From NCBI GenBank assembly GCA_021292165.1, contig CM037877.1, positions 34,112,197 to 34,176,196 on the forward strand: a stretch of DNA of 64,000 bases, given 5' to 3'. Source of the stretch: Shinisaurus crocodilurus. Its lineage: Eukaryota > Chordata > Lepidosauria > Squamata > Shinisauridae. The notes beneath the pieces are model-generated. The model had not been told where the DNA came from. It made no database searches and saw only the letters and a program-made list of their open reading frames with translations. The position numbers were made by a program, and so were the translations under genes. Shown piece by piece: positions 44,018 through 55,005 of this stretch (position 1 is its first letter; each line of letters opens with the position of its first letter).

Positions 44018-46255
44018 TTTTTTTCTTTTTCTTTTTTGCTTAACTGCCACCAGTTCTATATTTTTGCTGTTTCCTCTTTGGGGCACATTTTTGTGCTGAC
44101 AGTAACAAACCAGTGTAATCTGAATAATTTGCCATCACAACCTTCACTGCCAGGTTTTCATAACAATGTATCTAATATTGGAATATACAACCAGTGTGTT
44201 GGTAATAAACCACAGCATGTACCACAGAGCTTTTTAGGATTCCTGTGTTGTAATAAGCTGGCACTTGTCTTTACTTATTCATTCTTCAGAGTTCACAGAA
44301 AATGTGCCTTTCAGTTAGTGCACTGTTGGTGAAGGCTGTTGCAGTCTTTCTTTTGTAAGACCGATATGACAACTCACGGTACTTTTCAGCAGGTCAGTGT
44401 TGACCCAGTAAGGCAGTTTGCTGGTGGAAACTGTGGTCACCACTGTAGGGCAATTTGAGGGAGGAAGGGACCTTATGCCTAACAGGTGGTGGTGGTGGTG
44501 GTGGTGGTGGTAGCTGCAGGGGGTCTCTCAGTCAGCAACTTGCAAGCATGCATGCAGTTGCTGACTGACTAGTAACTCCAAATGTGTGCTGCTGACATCA
44601 GTGGGGGCTGCTGTGTAGTCCGCAACTGTGTGCTTTCTCAGTGCTGCCTGAGACAATCCCTATCTCCACCGCTGCTGCCTGACAATGACTGGAAAGGCAT
44701 GCTTTCCCTTAGCCCTTGATTGCCTTGCAGCCAGGCTTGTAGATAGCCATTTGCCTCTGGCGAGGAAGAATTACCTCTAGGTGACCAGGCAGGGAGGCTT
44801 TACAATTTGAAAGAGATGGTGCTCTTTTGCCTCGCCAAATATGTTTCCATACCTGGTGAAATTAGGTATGTGGTGGGAGGCAGGCTAGTAACTTTCGTGC
44901 GCTTGACCAAATCAAAGATCTGTTTTAAATAGTTCATAAAAGTTCCAGTCCACAACTTTTGTTTACTAAACTGCCTGCCTCACTTCACTGTGGAAGTTAT
45001 TTCTGGCCTAAAAGAGAACCAGTTTGTGTAAAGTTTCCCTGCATGAAAACTTTAGGGTAAGAATTGGGAGACAATTCTTACCCTATGTGTATTGCTGTTT
45101 ATGAGCTTTATTGAAGTCAACTTACTATAAACAAAAATGTCATATATATTTTTCCTGATTCTGAACCAAGGTTGTGAACTTGCATGTTTTGGTTTATTTC
45201 ATTTTTGCAATGAAAAGGGCACTTATACCAAATGGGTTGAATTCACCTATTTTTTATATCTTTGGATACTATGCCACCCAGACAAATGAAAACAGGCATA
45301 CGTCTGGATATCTGTCTTGGGGATGGTTGCATAGAAAAAAATCCTAAATGATTGTGCAAATAACTATGAATCTTTAGAATTCTCATCAACTTACGTTGGT
45401 CCAAATTGCCTTACCAATATGAAAAGGGGAAGACAGTTATGACTGTTTTTTTGTTTTCTCTCTCCAGATGTTTCCTCCAAGACACACATGTATCGTTTTT
45501 ATTATATTTAGGTAAGAGAAAGAACCAAATAGCACAAACTTTAAAAAGTAAGTTTATTTGTATGTGCAGGATTTGTCATTGAGTGTTTCTATCAGAACAG
45601 GTCTAAACAAAACATGTTGCCCTTTTTTAATTTGTAAGGATAAACAACCTCTCTCTTTCCTAAATGATAAGCACTGAAATACTTTAACAACAAGAATACA
45701 AATAGAAGGATGTTTTTAACTTTTTGTTGTCGTTCTTGAGTATTTCATATTTGTTCAGCGTGGCACAGGAAGGAGCAAACTGTCATCTCTCGCCCACCAA
45801 GACCATTAGCTAAATCCCTCATTAACTTGTGTGAAAATAAGACCAGACCTGTAATGATTATCTGGGATTGGCTGTTTAACCTGGTTATTAGGAATCTTGT
45901 CTGGAAAGTACTATAGTCTTAGAGGTCCACAACTGTATTGGTCATACATTGTTAGTAGGCTTTAAAAAGAAATCCAAGTAGGAATACTTATTGCGCTGCC
46001 CATTGGATATCATTTGTTTCTTCTGTTAATACTTTAATGACACCTAATGTTTGGCTTCATTTGTTGTCCATTTGATGCTATTCCTTACAATATTGATGAG
46101 AAACTTGAAAACTCATGTCTGAGAGTGCTTGTTCATATATGTGTCCCATTTTTTCTACCTGTATTTACTGATTCTGTGGGTTGGTTTTCACTTTATACTC
46201 TGTATTCGAATATGAATATTGAATGCAAAATACACGCACAACTCAAGTGTGAAGG
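44018..46255. other. Intron; no gene seen
   Basis: It contains a (GGT)n tract at about 44485-44511 and a perfect 14-bp-arm hairpin TAGGGTAAGAATTG/CAATTCTTACCCTA at 45053-45085. Otherwise unclassified. Confidence 0.45.
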
Positions 46256-46274
46256 GCATAGCACTGTGGGTTGT

Positions 46275-46497
46275 TGTGTTGTGTGAACCCAACCACACTA
46301 ACAAACCATGGTTTGTCAACCACAAACAACTCACAGTTCACAACCCAATAACAATCCATGTGTTCTCTTCATGGGCTGTTCATGGTTAACAAACCATGGT
46401 TTGTTAGCATGATTCACACAACACAAGAACCCACATTTCAATGACAACCCATGATTCAGTCATAACCCACACTCTCAACGTTGTGTGAAGAGAGGTT
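46275..46497. repeat. Palindromic mini-element, relative of the GGGTTCAG family
   Basis: CTAACAAACCATGGTTTGT near 46298 and AACAAACCATGGTTTGTTAG near 46388 are each palindromic and mutually inverted. The outer text (GTGAACCCAACCACA and CATGATTCACACAACACAAG) resembles copy 1 at the window start. Confidence 0.5.
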
Positions 46498-47840
46498 CTA
46501 CTGTATTTCTATTTAAACCCAGTTTAAATAACCAAGTAACCAGCTCAGCTCTGGCAGATTTCACAAGCCAGGATGGACAAGGATCTAAGGGGCAAGTATT
46601 AGGCCTCAGTCCTCCAAGCAATTTGTCCACATCCTCACTAATATTTCCGCTTCTTGAATAGGTGTGTTAGCTGAAGAAACCTTGGATTACTTCTCTATAC
46701 ATACACACACACACACACACACCTCTGCTCTTTGAGAAGTCTACATAAAAGTGTTTCCAAATTGTCTTCTGCAGTAAGCTCCAGTGGTGGTGGTGGTGGT
46801 GGTGGAGGAGGAGGAAGGAATAAGAATAAAATAATTAATAATATCTAGCCATTACAGACTAAGTATAGTACAGAGGGCAAAGGGACATTCATATTTCCAA
46901 AGTTGTTCTTTGCAAGGTTAGGAAGAAAGAAATGACCTTTATTCCCAATAAGAATATTCAGTATTAATAATTTTGCCCTTGCGGTAAACCATTTCTGTTG
47001 GTCTTTTATTTCAAGAGCAGATGCCATCTTGGGTTTGCTTGCTTTCTTGCAATTCCTCTATATGTGAGGGAAGCCCTTGATTGCCACAGAGCTGGTTATG
47101 AACAAGTCATGTGTCTGCCATACTTAACCCAGCCTTCTTGTACTGTTGTACAACTCAGTAATACTACCATATCTAGCCTACACCTGGTCTTGGCAATTAT
47201 TTATGGTTATTCACTCAATTATTTCTGAATCTTTCCGTTACTAAGTAGAATCTTATTCTTCATCTCCATTGCCTACTTCTTGCTGGAGTGGATATGAATA
47301 TCCTGTGCTATTTTCAATAGAAAAGGAAGGAGGTAAATTATATCAGCTTTCTGATAAAATCAAGTTGATTGGTTATTGGTTGCTGACCACCTGCTGCCAT
47401 TTTCATCTAGTTTCTCTCTTATAGTCACTAAAGCAAGTACTAGATGGTGGATACTACTGCTATAGTATCGGTTTTAGGTTCAAGGTAGTTTAAATAGATC
47501 TTACATGGTGGACACTATCCAGAACAGGGCAGGTCAGCAGAGCTTGCAGAAGGGAGCTCCACTGACCTGCCCTGATCTGGAAACCTGCATTTCCACTCAT
47601 TTCTGGGATTACTGTCAGAAGTGCTAGTTCCTGTTGTACAACCTGTAGGTCCCATGAGCACAATGGAACCGGCAGGAGCGCAGCAACAGTAATGGATATG
47701 GCCTCATATTTTTGTCTAATTCAGTGAGTGCTGCCTATGACAGATTTCATCTAAGAACACTGCTAGAATAATGGATTTCATAGCAGTACTTTCCCGCCGT
47801 AAGAACTAGAGGCTATTGATTGCTTCCAGTGTTGGTATAA
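46498..47840. other. Intron; no gene seen
   Basis: A CA tract at 46702-46722 and a (GGT)n(GGA)n tract at about 46785-46816. No exon recognised. Confidence 0.45.
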
Positions 47841-47844
47841 TAAC

Positions 47845-48098
47845 AAATTTATGGAACTCTCTCCCCAGTGACCTCCGCCATGCCCCTTCCTTGATTAGCT
47901 TTTGCCGTGCATTAAAAACGTGGCTTTTCAGGCGGGAATATGGGGTGAGTTAGGATTTTTAAGTTTTGTACTGTTTTTAATTGTGTTTTACACTCTGTTT
48001 TTTTCTTGTATTTTATTGGACTGTACATTGCTCAGAGTGGCTGGATGACTGGCCAGATGGGCGATTCAAAAATATAACAAATAAATATTTTCCTACTC
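47845..48098 (+). mobile_element. L2-type LINE 3' end
   Basis: TATGGAACTCTCTCCCCAGT corresponds to LWNSLP. AAAAACGTGGCTTTTCAGGC corresponds to the LKTWLFRQ-type C-terminus. A T-rich 3'UTR, CAGAGTGGCTGGATGACTGG and an ATAACAAATAAATA tail follow. Confidence 0.75.
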
Positions 48099-48309
48099 AC
48101 ATTCTAAAGATATGTGTGGCCATAGACTTGCTTCTATGCTATGTGTGTGTTCCCCAAAGAGTGAGATGCATGAATCCCAATCATGCATTTCATCTAGGTT
48201 GTGGAGCTTTGCCAGATGCATGTCTGAGGGAAAACCTGCCACTCCAGCTGACTTTCAGAGCATAAGTAGGAGAAAGCAATGTTGGAATCAGCCCGGAATG
48301 ATTTTTACA

Positions 48310-48790
48310 CACACACATGGCATTTTATTTATGCTGCCTTTTGCCAAAGGACCTCAAGTCAGCTTACATATAAAACAATAAAATACAGTAAAAACAGAAT
48401 CGCCATACAGAACAGCAAAATAAGAACAGATAAAACAGTGGGGGCAGTGGGTAAAACCCAGATGAAAGCAGTAAATAGGGCAATTTAAAAGGAATCTGAA
48501 ATATCACTAAAAGCCATGAAAGGCATGGGCAAACAAAACAAACTTCACCTGGCACCCAAAAGATAGCAAAGAAAGCACCAGGCAGATATATTTCTAGGGA
48601 GGGAGTTCCATTATCTAGGTGTCACCAATGAATGGGCAGCTGGCTTCTGAAGAGAGGCCCTTATCTCCAAATGGGGGTACACTTTGAGAAGGCCTCTGAT
48701 GAAGATCTTAAGTAGTGTGGTGGGGTGTGTTGTTGTTTTTTGGAGACGCCTGAGATGTTTAAGGTTTTAAAGGTCAGGACCAGAAAACAA
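48310..48790 (-). mobile_element. Old L2/CR1-like repeat, minus strand
   Basis: TTTATTTATGCTGCCTTTTG, then GACCTCAAGTCAGCTTACAT, then GGGAGGGAGTTCCATTATC, then GTTTTAAAGGTCAGGACC follow the same order as the copies at 34520 and 49985. Confidence 0.5.
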
Positions 48791-48799
48791 TGCATGTAT

Positions 48800-49230
48800 G
48801 AAGACAACAAAAGTGTTTCCTAATGCGTATATTACATACAATAAGCAACCAGAATGGGTTATAGCTGCATTCTATACACATTTGCCACTATATAATATGT
48901 GAAGCGGCCTTGGGACTGGTATGCATTTTGAATTTGCTGTTGTTACTGTGCAGTGTGCACAGTCACATCTTTATTTGGTGTGTTTATTGCAGTATTCCCA
49001 CTGTAAAAGTACAACGCTTCTTCTTTTCAAACTGAATGTCTCTTTAGAATTGGAAACTACTGCCAGAAGAACAGCAAATGAAGTGTTAACACAATATTTC
49101 TATCCTTTTCTATCAAAACAACATACAAAGCCGCTCAGAACATACAGTATAATTAATAAGAATTAATTTGGCTGCATGTGTGGTCTTTCTTCTTCCACAT
49201 AAGAATATTTCTTCTCTGGATCTCAGTCTA
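48800..49230. other. Intron; no gene seen
   Basis: Unclassified sequence. Confidence 0.35.
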
Positions 49231-49237
49231 TGTACAG

Positions 49238-49372
49238 CAGCCTTTCCCAACTTGGTGCCCTCCAGATGTTTTGGACTTCAACTCCATCAGCCCCAGCCAG
49301 CATGGCTAATGACCAGGAATCCTGAGAGTTGTAGTCCAAAATATCTGGAGAGGACCACGTTGGGGAATGCTG
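49238..49372. mobile_element. hAT-type MITE
   Basis: Inverted halves CAGCCTTTCCCAACTTGGTG and CCACGTTGGGGAATGCTG, with flanks ATGTACAG and ATGTGCAG (7 of 8). Confidence 0.85.
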
Positions 49373-49384
49373 ATGTGCAGCTTC

Positions 49385-49980
49385 TTAATAAGTTTTTGTA
49401 ACTTGATTTCTCTCTCTTTTTCCTAAATCATGGAATTTAAAGAAATTTGGAGGAAGAGTGGCAAATGAGAGATGGATGAAATATAGCAATAGGTATACTT
49501 TTTGAATACCTAATAGTTGTGAATGTACATTTGCATAGCAGCTAATATTGCGGGAACCATTTGTGCAGGGCTGAGCAAGCTTCTGACATTACGTGCAAGT
49601 ACATGCATATGCTTCGTTATTTCATTGCCTTAGGAGACTGCTGTTTAAGTTGGCAAATTGACTTACTAAAAGCAAACCATGTCTGCTGGCAAGATTACAG
49701 CATGCCGAGGTTGTGGGGGGAGTCCAAATGCTGGAGTATAGTGTGTTATAGTGTAAGGAACTATACTACAGTTACCAGGGAAAAGTAGGATTAAATGTGG
49801 TTCCAATTTACTGTACTGGACTCAAGATAATAGTCTTTCAGGACTCAGGAATAAATTATATCTTTTTTTATTTCTGGATCAAATATTTTGGGGTAATCTG
49901 GAATTCATTGCTCTTCTAACTCCTAGAAAGACTGGAAGTTTTCTTGTTGTTGTTGTTGTTGTTATTACTGTCATCATCAT
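49385..49980. other. Intron; no gene seen
   Basis: A (TTG)n then (CAT)n tract at about 49943-49984 marks the right end. Otherwise unclassified. Confidence 0.35.
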
Positions 49981-50301
49981 CATCCATTATATTTTTAATC
50001 CACCCAATAACAAAAATTATCTGGGTGGATTACATAAAGCTAAAAGGGAAAAAATGGTATGAACAATAAGCTGCACAGAAAAAGCAAATATAAAATATAA
50101 ACAACAGCTATAAAAGATAACAGAGCAGGCACCAGGTGAGTCTCCTTCGGGAGTACATCCCTTAAAGAGGGTACCACAACTGGGAACACCCTCCCTCTTG
50201 TAGTTACCCATCTAACTACCTTTGGGGGAACCCAGAGGGAGGCTCCAAAGATGACCTAAGGGTCCTAGAAGGTACATATGGGAGGAGATGTTCCCTTAGA
50301 G

Positions 50302-50780
50302 ACACAGGCTGTTCGCATGACACGACAGCCCACCATAGTGAGGCTGCAGGGCATGTCCAGTCCAGCCACCATTTTGAATATGCAACCCCTGCTCAGTGGT
50401 TGTCATGTTGCACAAACCCGGTGGGTATGGGTTATGCGAGGGTTAAATCCTTGCATCCATAGTCCGTTTTAGGGTTATGTGAAGGTTGTTTAACCCTTGC
50501 ATAATCCATGCTCTCTGGGTTCGCAGAACATGACAACCCCTGAATGGGGGTTGGACATGCAAGTTTCATAGATTTCATAGATCATAGAGTTGGAAGGAGC
50601 CTACAAGGCTATCAAGTCCAACCCCCTGGTCAATGCAGGAAACTAGAGGAGGGGTCTCCCATCCAAGTAACAACCAGGCTTGACCCTGCTTAGCTTTCCA
50701 CGCTCAGACAGCCGTGGATCATCGTGGGTTAAATAACCCACGACGAGCCATGGTATGTTGTCCAAACCTGGTCTCGGGCT
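50302..50780. mobile_element. Palindromic element, GGGTTCAG family, with nested 5S SINE
   Basis: GGTTGTCATGTTGCACAAAC (from about 50398) is inverted at about 50518-50546 (GGGTTCGCAGAACATGACAA). Further inverted text, ATCGTGGGTTAAATAACCCACGA (in parts), lies near 50719-50742, beyond the SINE at 50569-50710. The element is itself inside the older repeat. Confidence 0.5.
50569..50710 (-). mobile_element. 5S-rRNA-headed SINE, copy e
   Basis: Minus orientation. Tail ATAGATTTCATAGATCATAG then GGCTATCAAGTCCAACCCCC; head GGTCTCCCATCCAAGTAAC and CCTGCTTAGCTTTCCACGCT. Confidence 0.87.
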
Positions 50781-51179
50781 CCAAGCCATTTAGAGTTTTA
50801 AAGGTTGACACCAACATTTTGAATGTTTGAGTAGTTTTTAATATAAAAATGCCGATGATAACATAATAGTAAGATTTCTTTAGTCTTAAGCCGTTAGCAA
50901 TCTAGCAGTGGGTTTTGTTGCAGGCAGTTCAGAGCTACTTCACACAGAGTTTTAATCTATGTGGGTTTTATCATGTGTTTGGAATAGCTATAATAGATTT
51001 GTATGTACTGGATAACTGGAAAAATGCGATCAACCAGATTATGTTGGGCAAACATAATATTGATTTTAATGCAGGTTCTACCTACACATAGCAAACTGAC
51101 AGCTCATTAGGTCCAACTTCATTCTGCAGTAGTCACAACTGAGACCTTGTGATTGCTCTTTAGGAGAGAAGCTGTAGAG

Positions 51180-51312
51180 CAGGGGGTGCGCAACATGTGA
51201 CCCTCCAGATGTTGTTGGACTGCAGCTCTTATCATCCCTTACCATTGGCTATTCTGGCTAGGGCTGATTGTAGTTGAACAACATCTGGAGGGCTACAAGT
51301 TGCCTACGCCTG
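51180..51312. mobile_element. hAT-type MITE
   Basis: CAGGGGGTGCGCAACATGTG with CCCTCCAGATGTTGTT is inverted as AACAACATCTGGAGGG with AAGTTGCCTACGCCTG. Flanks CTGTAGAG and CCGTAGCA agree at 6 of 8. Confidence 0.82.
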
Positions 51313-52220
51313 CCGTAGCATATAATGTACAAGCAAGCTCTCAGTTTATGACTTCAGTTCAGAAATCTAGACACATTCAGTGTGTTCCATTTCTATTGAA
51401 AGTGCTTCTGATTGACCAGCTGCTTGCACTGGACAAGAACTGCTAACCATTTCCCACAGGTGGCAGTGATTAAGATTTTCTTGTATAAAAGTCATACGGT
51501 AGCAGAGAGATAAAATTTTACCAAGGCAACCAGTATAAGAGAAGGTTTTTATTTAAAAAATAATAATAATTTTAAAAACCTGCTTGTGGAGAACATGGAG
51601 AAAATAACACTGCAATCCTATACATGTCTACTCAAACATAAGCCCCATTGAGTTCAATGGAACTTACTCCCAGGTAAGTGTGTGTATACTATGGATTTCA
51701 GCCTAAAAAGCCTAAGATTCCCCCAGAGGGTTTCTGGTCTTTTTGTATCAAAGCAATGATGAGGTGCAATAGGTTAAGGCAATTGCTATATCAGATCAGT
51801 TTTAAGCAGCTTTAATTGGTGTGGATTTTTGTATATTGCTCTAAGATTCAAGTGCAAGGCTAATTAGGGTACAGCTTGTTCTAACTGTATGCGCAAACTC
51901 AATATGGTAAAAAGCAAAGTATGTTTTCAGGTCCTGTGGGTGGTGTTACCTTCAGTTACCTTAGGAATCAGTGCAATGGACTATTAGAAGAAAAGGTCAC
52001 AAGACCTAGCTGGGAAACAACACTTTTAAAAAACCATTTCCTGTTAACCAGATAAATTCAAACTAGATGTCCATGTTCAGATGTCATGGAAACAACCTAC
52101 AAATTTGAAGGTTGTTCCAGGAAATTGGCAGTGTCTCACACATGGTTCGTGTCCCCACAGTTTATGGGTTAATTAACCCACTAGTGGATTTACATAGATT
52201 TATTTTATACTCCTTAACAG
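51313..52220. other. Intron; no gene seen apart from a small palindromic repeat
   Basis: A CCTATGCA-type copy lies at 51610-51705 (GCAATCCTATACATGTCTAC, then CATTGAGTTCAATGGAACTT). The rest is unclassified. Confidence 0.5.
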
Positions 52221-52225
52221 ATTCA

Positions 52226-52322
52226 CCCTGTTTGGATGTAGTGGTGGCATCCAGCCATTACAATTCATGAGTTAATTAACCCAGAAACTGCCACTGGATG
52301 CCGCTATTATGTCCAAACAGGG
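52226..52322. repeat. Palindromic mini-element
   Basis: CCCTGTTTGGATGTAGTGG with TGGCATCCAG pairs with CTGGATGCCGCTATTATG and TCCAAACAGGG. A foldback of 97 bp around TTAATTAA. Possibly the GGGTTCAG group, because of the shared GTTAATTAACCC wording. Confidence 0.6.
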
Positions 52323-53230
52323 CCATCGACTGGGTTTTCTTACCCATGCAAGGAAAGGGAGAAGAGACCTATAATAGTAGGTTGATTTCCAGAATAAAGC
52401 AATGAAACATAATTGTGGAATTTTCTTGCTAATGTACATATTTGTTGCTTGGGGGGACTAGTGAGCACCCACTTTGTATGATCAAGCCATTTATGTCTAT
52501 ATACTCTCCATAGAAAGCAAATGGAGCAAATAGTTTTCTTCCAAACCAGCTCTTCAGATTTAGAAGACAAAATTTTCTCTCTCTCTCCATAATGAAGTTT
52601 TTACTCTTTTCGCGCAGTCACAAGATAAGTCAAAACCCTTTTCATTTCTGGAGCAAATAATGAACACGTCAGGGCTATATGTGGCTCTTTTGCAGGACTG
52701 GACGGGGTCAAAAAAGAGGGATAGCAATCTTAAAGTAAATACATAAATTCTTCCCTATAATTAAGGAATAAGTAGAGTCTTAAAAGAGATCTCTGAAGCA
52801 TAATGCCACACATAGCATAATGGCCTACTGCTGAGTAGGCGATTCATCCAAGAAGAACTGATGGAAAATTCTGACACCCTGAGGTGTGGAGTAACCTCAA
52901 AGCAATCAGCACAGTCATGAGATAACTGAACACTTATATAACTTTCTTTCTAATAGGTTTTGCCGCTCAGAATTTTTTTCCTTAATGGTCTCCCATCAAA
53001 GTACTTTGAGAACTGTTACTTTGGCACTGACAATCTCTGGCACTGACAATATTGTAATTAGTGCTCTCCAAGCGTTAAAAATCTTTTTGTACATATTGAC
53101 AAAGGTCTGTTACCTGGTACTTGCTCTTTCCTGACAGAATACAAAAAGTAATAGCAAGGTTAGTCTTTGTAGAGGTTCGGGTGAAATATCTTTTGCATGT
53201 CTCATTTGTATGCCCCATTGGTGTTAAATA
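52323..53230. other. Intron; no gene seen
   Basis: Unclassified AT-leaning sequence. Confidence 0.35.
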
Positions 53231-53289
53231 TTACAAATTTATTTATTTATTTATTTATTAAATTTAAGTTAATATTAAATTCAGTATCC

Positions 53290-53830
53290 TGCCTAAATTG
53301 GATAAGAGGAGCCCAAGAGGGTGACTTTATGCCAGTCACTGTCTCTTAGGCCAAGTGTGCAGAACCTCTTTCAGACAAGAAGGCCAAATTCCATTTCGGA
53401 GAAGCTTTCGGGAGCCACATACCAGTGGTGGGCTGAGGGCAAAAGGGGAGGAGCCAAAATGACCAGAAATACCAATAATGCCAGCATGTTTTGGCTTAAA
53501 GCTCTTACTGCCAGTAACTAAGCCTTAGCAGAGGCATTTCAACATTTTAGAATGGGGAAAAAACTGCACAAAAGCCAGGAAACCACCAAACGATTGGTTG
53601 GGGAAAATGGGGTAAAGCCAGGGGAAAATGGGGTGGGGCCTCCTGGGGAAGTGCTGGGGTCCTGATTGGGACCCCAGGAAGGCAGGATTTGGCCCCCGGG
53701 CCTGAGGTTCTGCACCCCCGTCTTAGCCTAACCTACCTTACAGTATGATTGTGAGGTTAAAATGATAACTATGTAGCTGAGAGCTCCTTGGAACAAAGGC
53801 AGGATATAAATGAAAGAAATATATACATTT
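53290..53830 (+). mobile_element. MIR-like SINE split by a hAT element
   Basis: GACTTTATGCCAGTCACTGT before the insertion, and TAGCCTAACCTACCTTACAG, GTGAGGTTAAAATGATAACT and AGGATATAAATGAAAG after it, align with the SINE at 23151. The hAT element occupies 53352-53720. Confidence 0.7.
53352..53720. mobile_element. hAT-type element inside a SINE
   Basis: CAAGTGTGCAGAACCTC is inverted as GAGGTTCTGCACCCCCG. Flanks TCTTAGGC and TCTTAGCC agree at 7 of 8, and the SINE reads on across them. 369 bp. The terminal G is a mutation-compatible variant of the usual CTG... or CAG... end. Confidence 0.8.
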
Positions 53831-53999
53831 CATAATTACTCTGAAAATTAAGCATGAAAGTGACTTTTTGGTGTAGGAGAGAATTTGACCATCATTCCTG
53901 TTAGGGAGACAAAAATCAGTAGTAGGTACTGCAGGGCTCAGCACGTTAATATTATACAATAATGTTACTTAAAATTTTTTAAAAAAAATTCTGCTCCCT

Positions 54000-54139
54000 A
54001 TAGTGCACTACCCTTTTGGCAATCTTTTCCCTGCTGGGAGAGGGGGCAGGACTTGGGGAAGAAGCTGGCGGATCAGCTGGGCTACAGGAAAAAGTGGGTG
54101 AGGTGCTGCTGGCTTCGCAGGCCACAGGTTGTGCACCCT
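54000..54139. mobile_element. Probable hAT-type MITE, degraded
   Basis: TAGTGCACTACCCTTTTGGC at the left and GGCCACAGGTTGTGCACCCTA at the right are loosely inverted. The middle is G-rich. No clear target duplication. Confidence 0.5.
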
Positions 54140-54256
54140 ACCGTAGTAGCTAATATTTTGTATTCATGTATTTGCCAATTGAACAAGAATAAATAATGTT
54201 AACATTTTGTTTACAGTTGTCCTACTATTCTTGCTTACAGCTCTATTGTACACACA

Positions 54257-54966
54257 CACAACAAAGAGTCTTGTGGCACCTTAAAGACTAACAAATATAT
54301 TCTGGCATGCATGAAGTATTAACCTCAAATTGGCAGATCTATACACATTCTTTAGGGGTCAGGGAGGAACCAGACGCTGTAACAGGTGCCAACTCTGTCT
54401 CCAAATCTACTCTGGCAGCACTATTACAGGACCTAATAATGCCACCCACAGCATCCGGGGGTTCATACACCTGCTCATCTTCCAGTGTGAGATACGTAAA
54501 AGAATAAATGGACACAAATTTGACATCAGGTATGGCAATGTTCAAAAACCAGTGGGAGAGCATTTCAACCTCCCAGGACACTCTGTCAATTACCTTAAGG
54601 TGGCCATTCTTGAACAAAAGAATTTCAGAGACATATCAACACGAAATTGCTGAAGTACAATTAATCAAGAGATTCAACTCTTATTTCCTGTGGTTTGAAT
54701 TATCATATGTTAATTGGCTCACCATTGCAATTATGTCTGTGTTATCACCCAACAGCATTTTATGAATGGCATCTGTTGAAGTAATCACTGTACTTTTTGT
54801 ATTTCAATTCCCTCTGACAACTGTAGTTTACATCTCTCCCCCAACCCTCAGCATGTGTATTTAAATCTGCCAGTCGGAGGTTAACACTTCATTCATCTAA
54901 TGAAGTATCCATGAAAGTGCCAGAGTAAATGTGTTAGTCTTTAAAGTGCCAGGAGACTCTTGGTTA
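54257..54966 (+). mobile_element. Penelope-like element, 3' part with GIY-YIG remnant
   Basis: The open text RKRINGHKFDIRYGNVQKPV then GEHFNLPGHSVNYLKVAILE is the C-terminal endonuclease region of Penelope-like retroelements. IAEVQLIKRFNSY continues it in another frame. A Cys-rich stretch (RRCNRCQLC) precedes it, as is usual. Flanking text AAGAGTCTTGTGGCACCTTA on the left returns inverted as TAGTCTTTAAAGTGCC and AGGAGACTC at the right. The element is dead, with frameshifts and no reverse transcriptase in the window. Confidence 0.85.
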
Positions 54967-55005
54967 TTTTTCAAATTATTGCTTCAGTGCCTCCACTACT
55001 CAAAA

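Larger units (their letters stand above)
49985..50960 (-). mobile_element. Old L2/CR1-like repeat, minus strand, interrupted
   Basis: Begins ATTTTTAATCCACCCAATAA, includes ACCACAACTGGGAACACC, and resumes after an insertion (about 50302-50780) with AGAGTTTTAAAGGTTGACAC and CAACATTTTGAATG. Collinear with the copy at 34520-35530. Confidence 0.5.
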
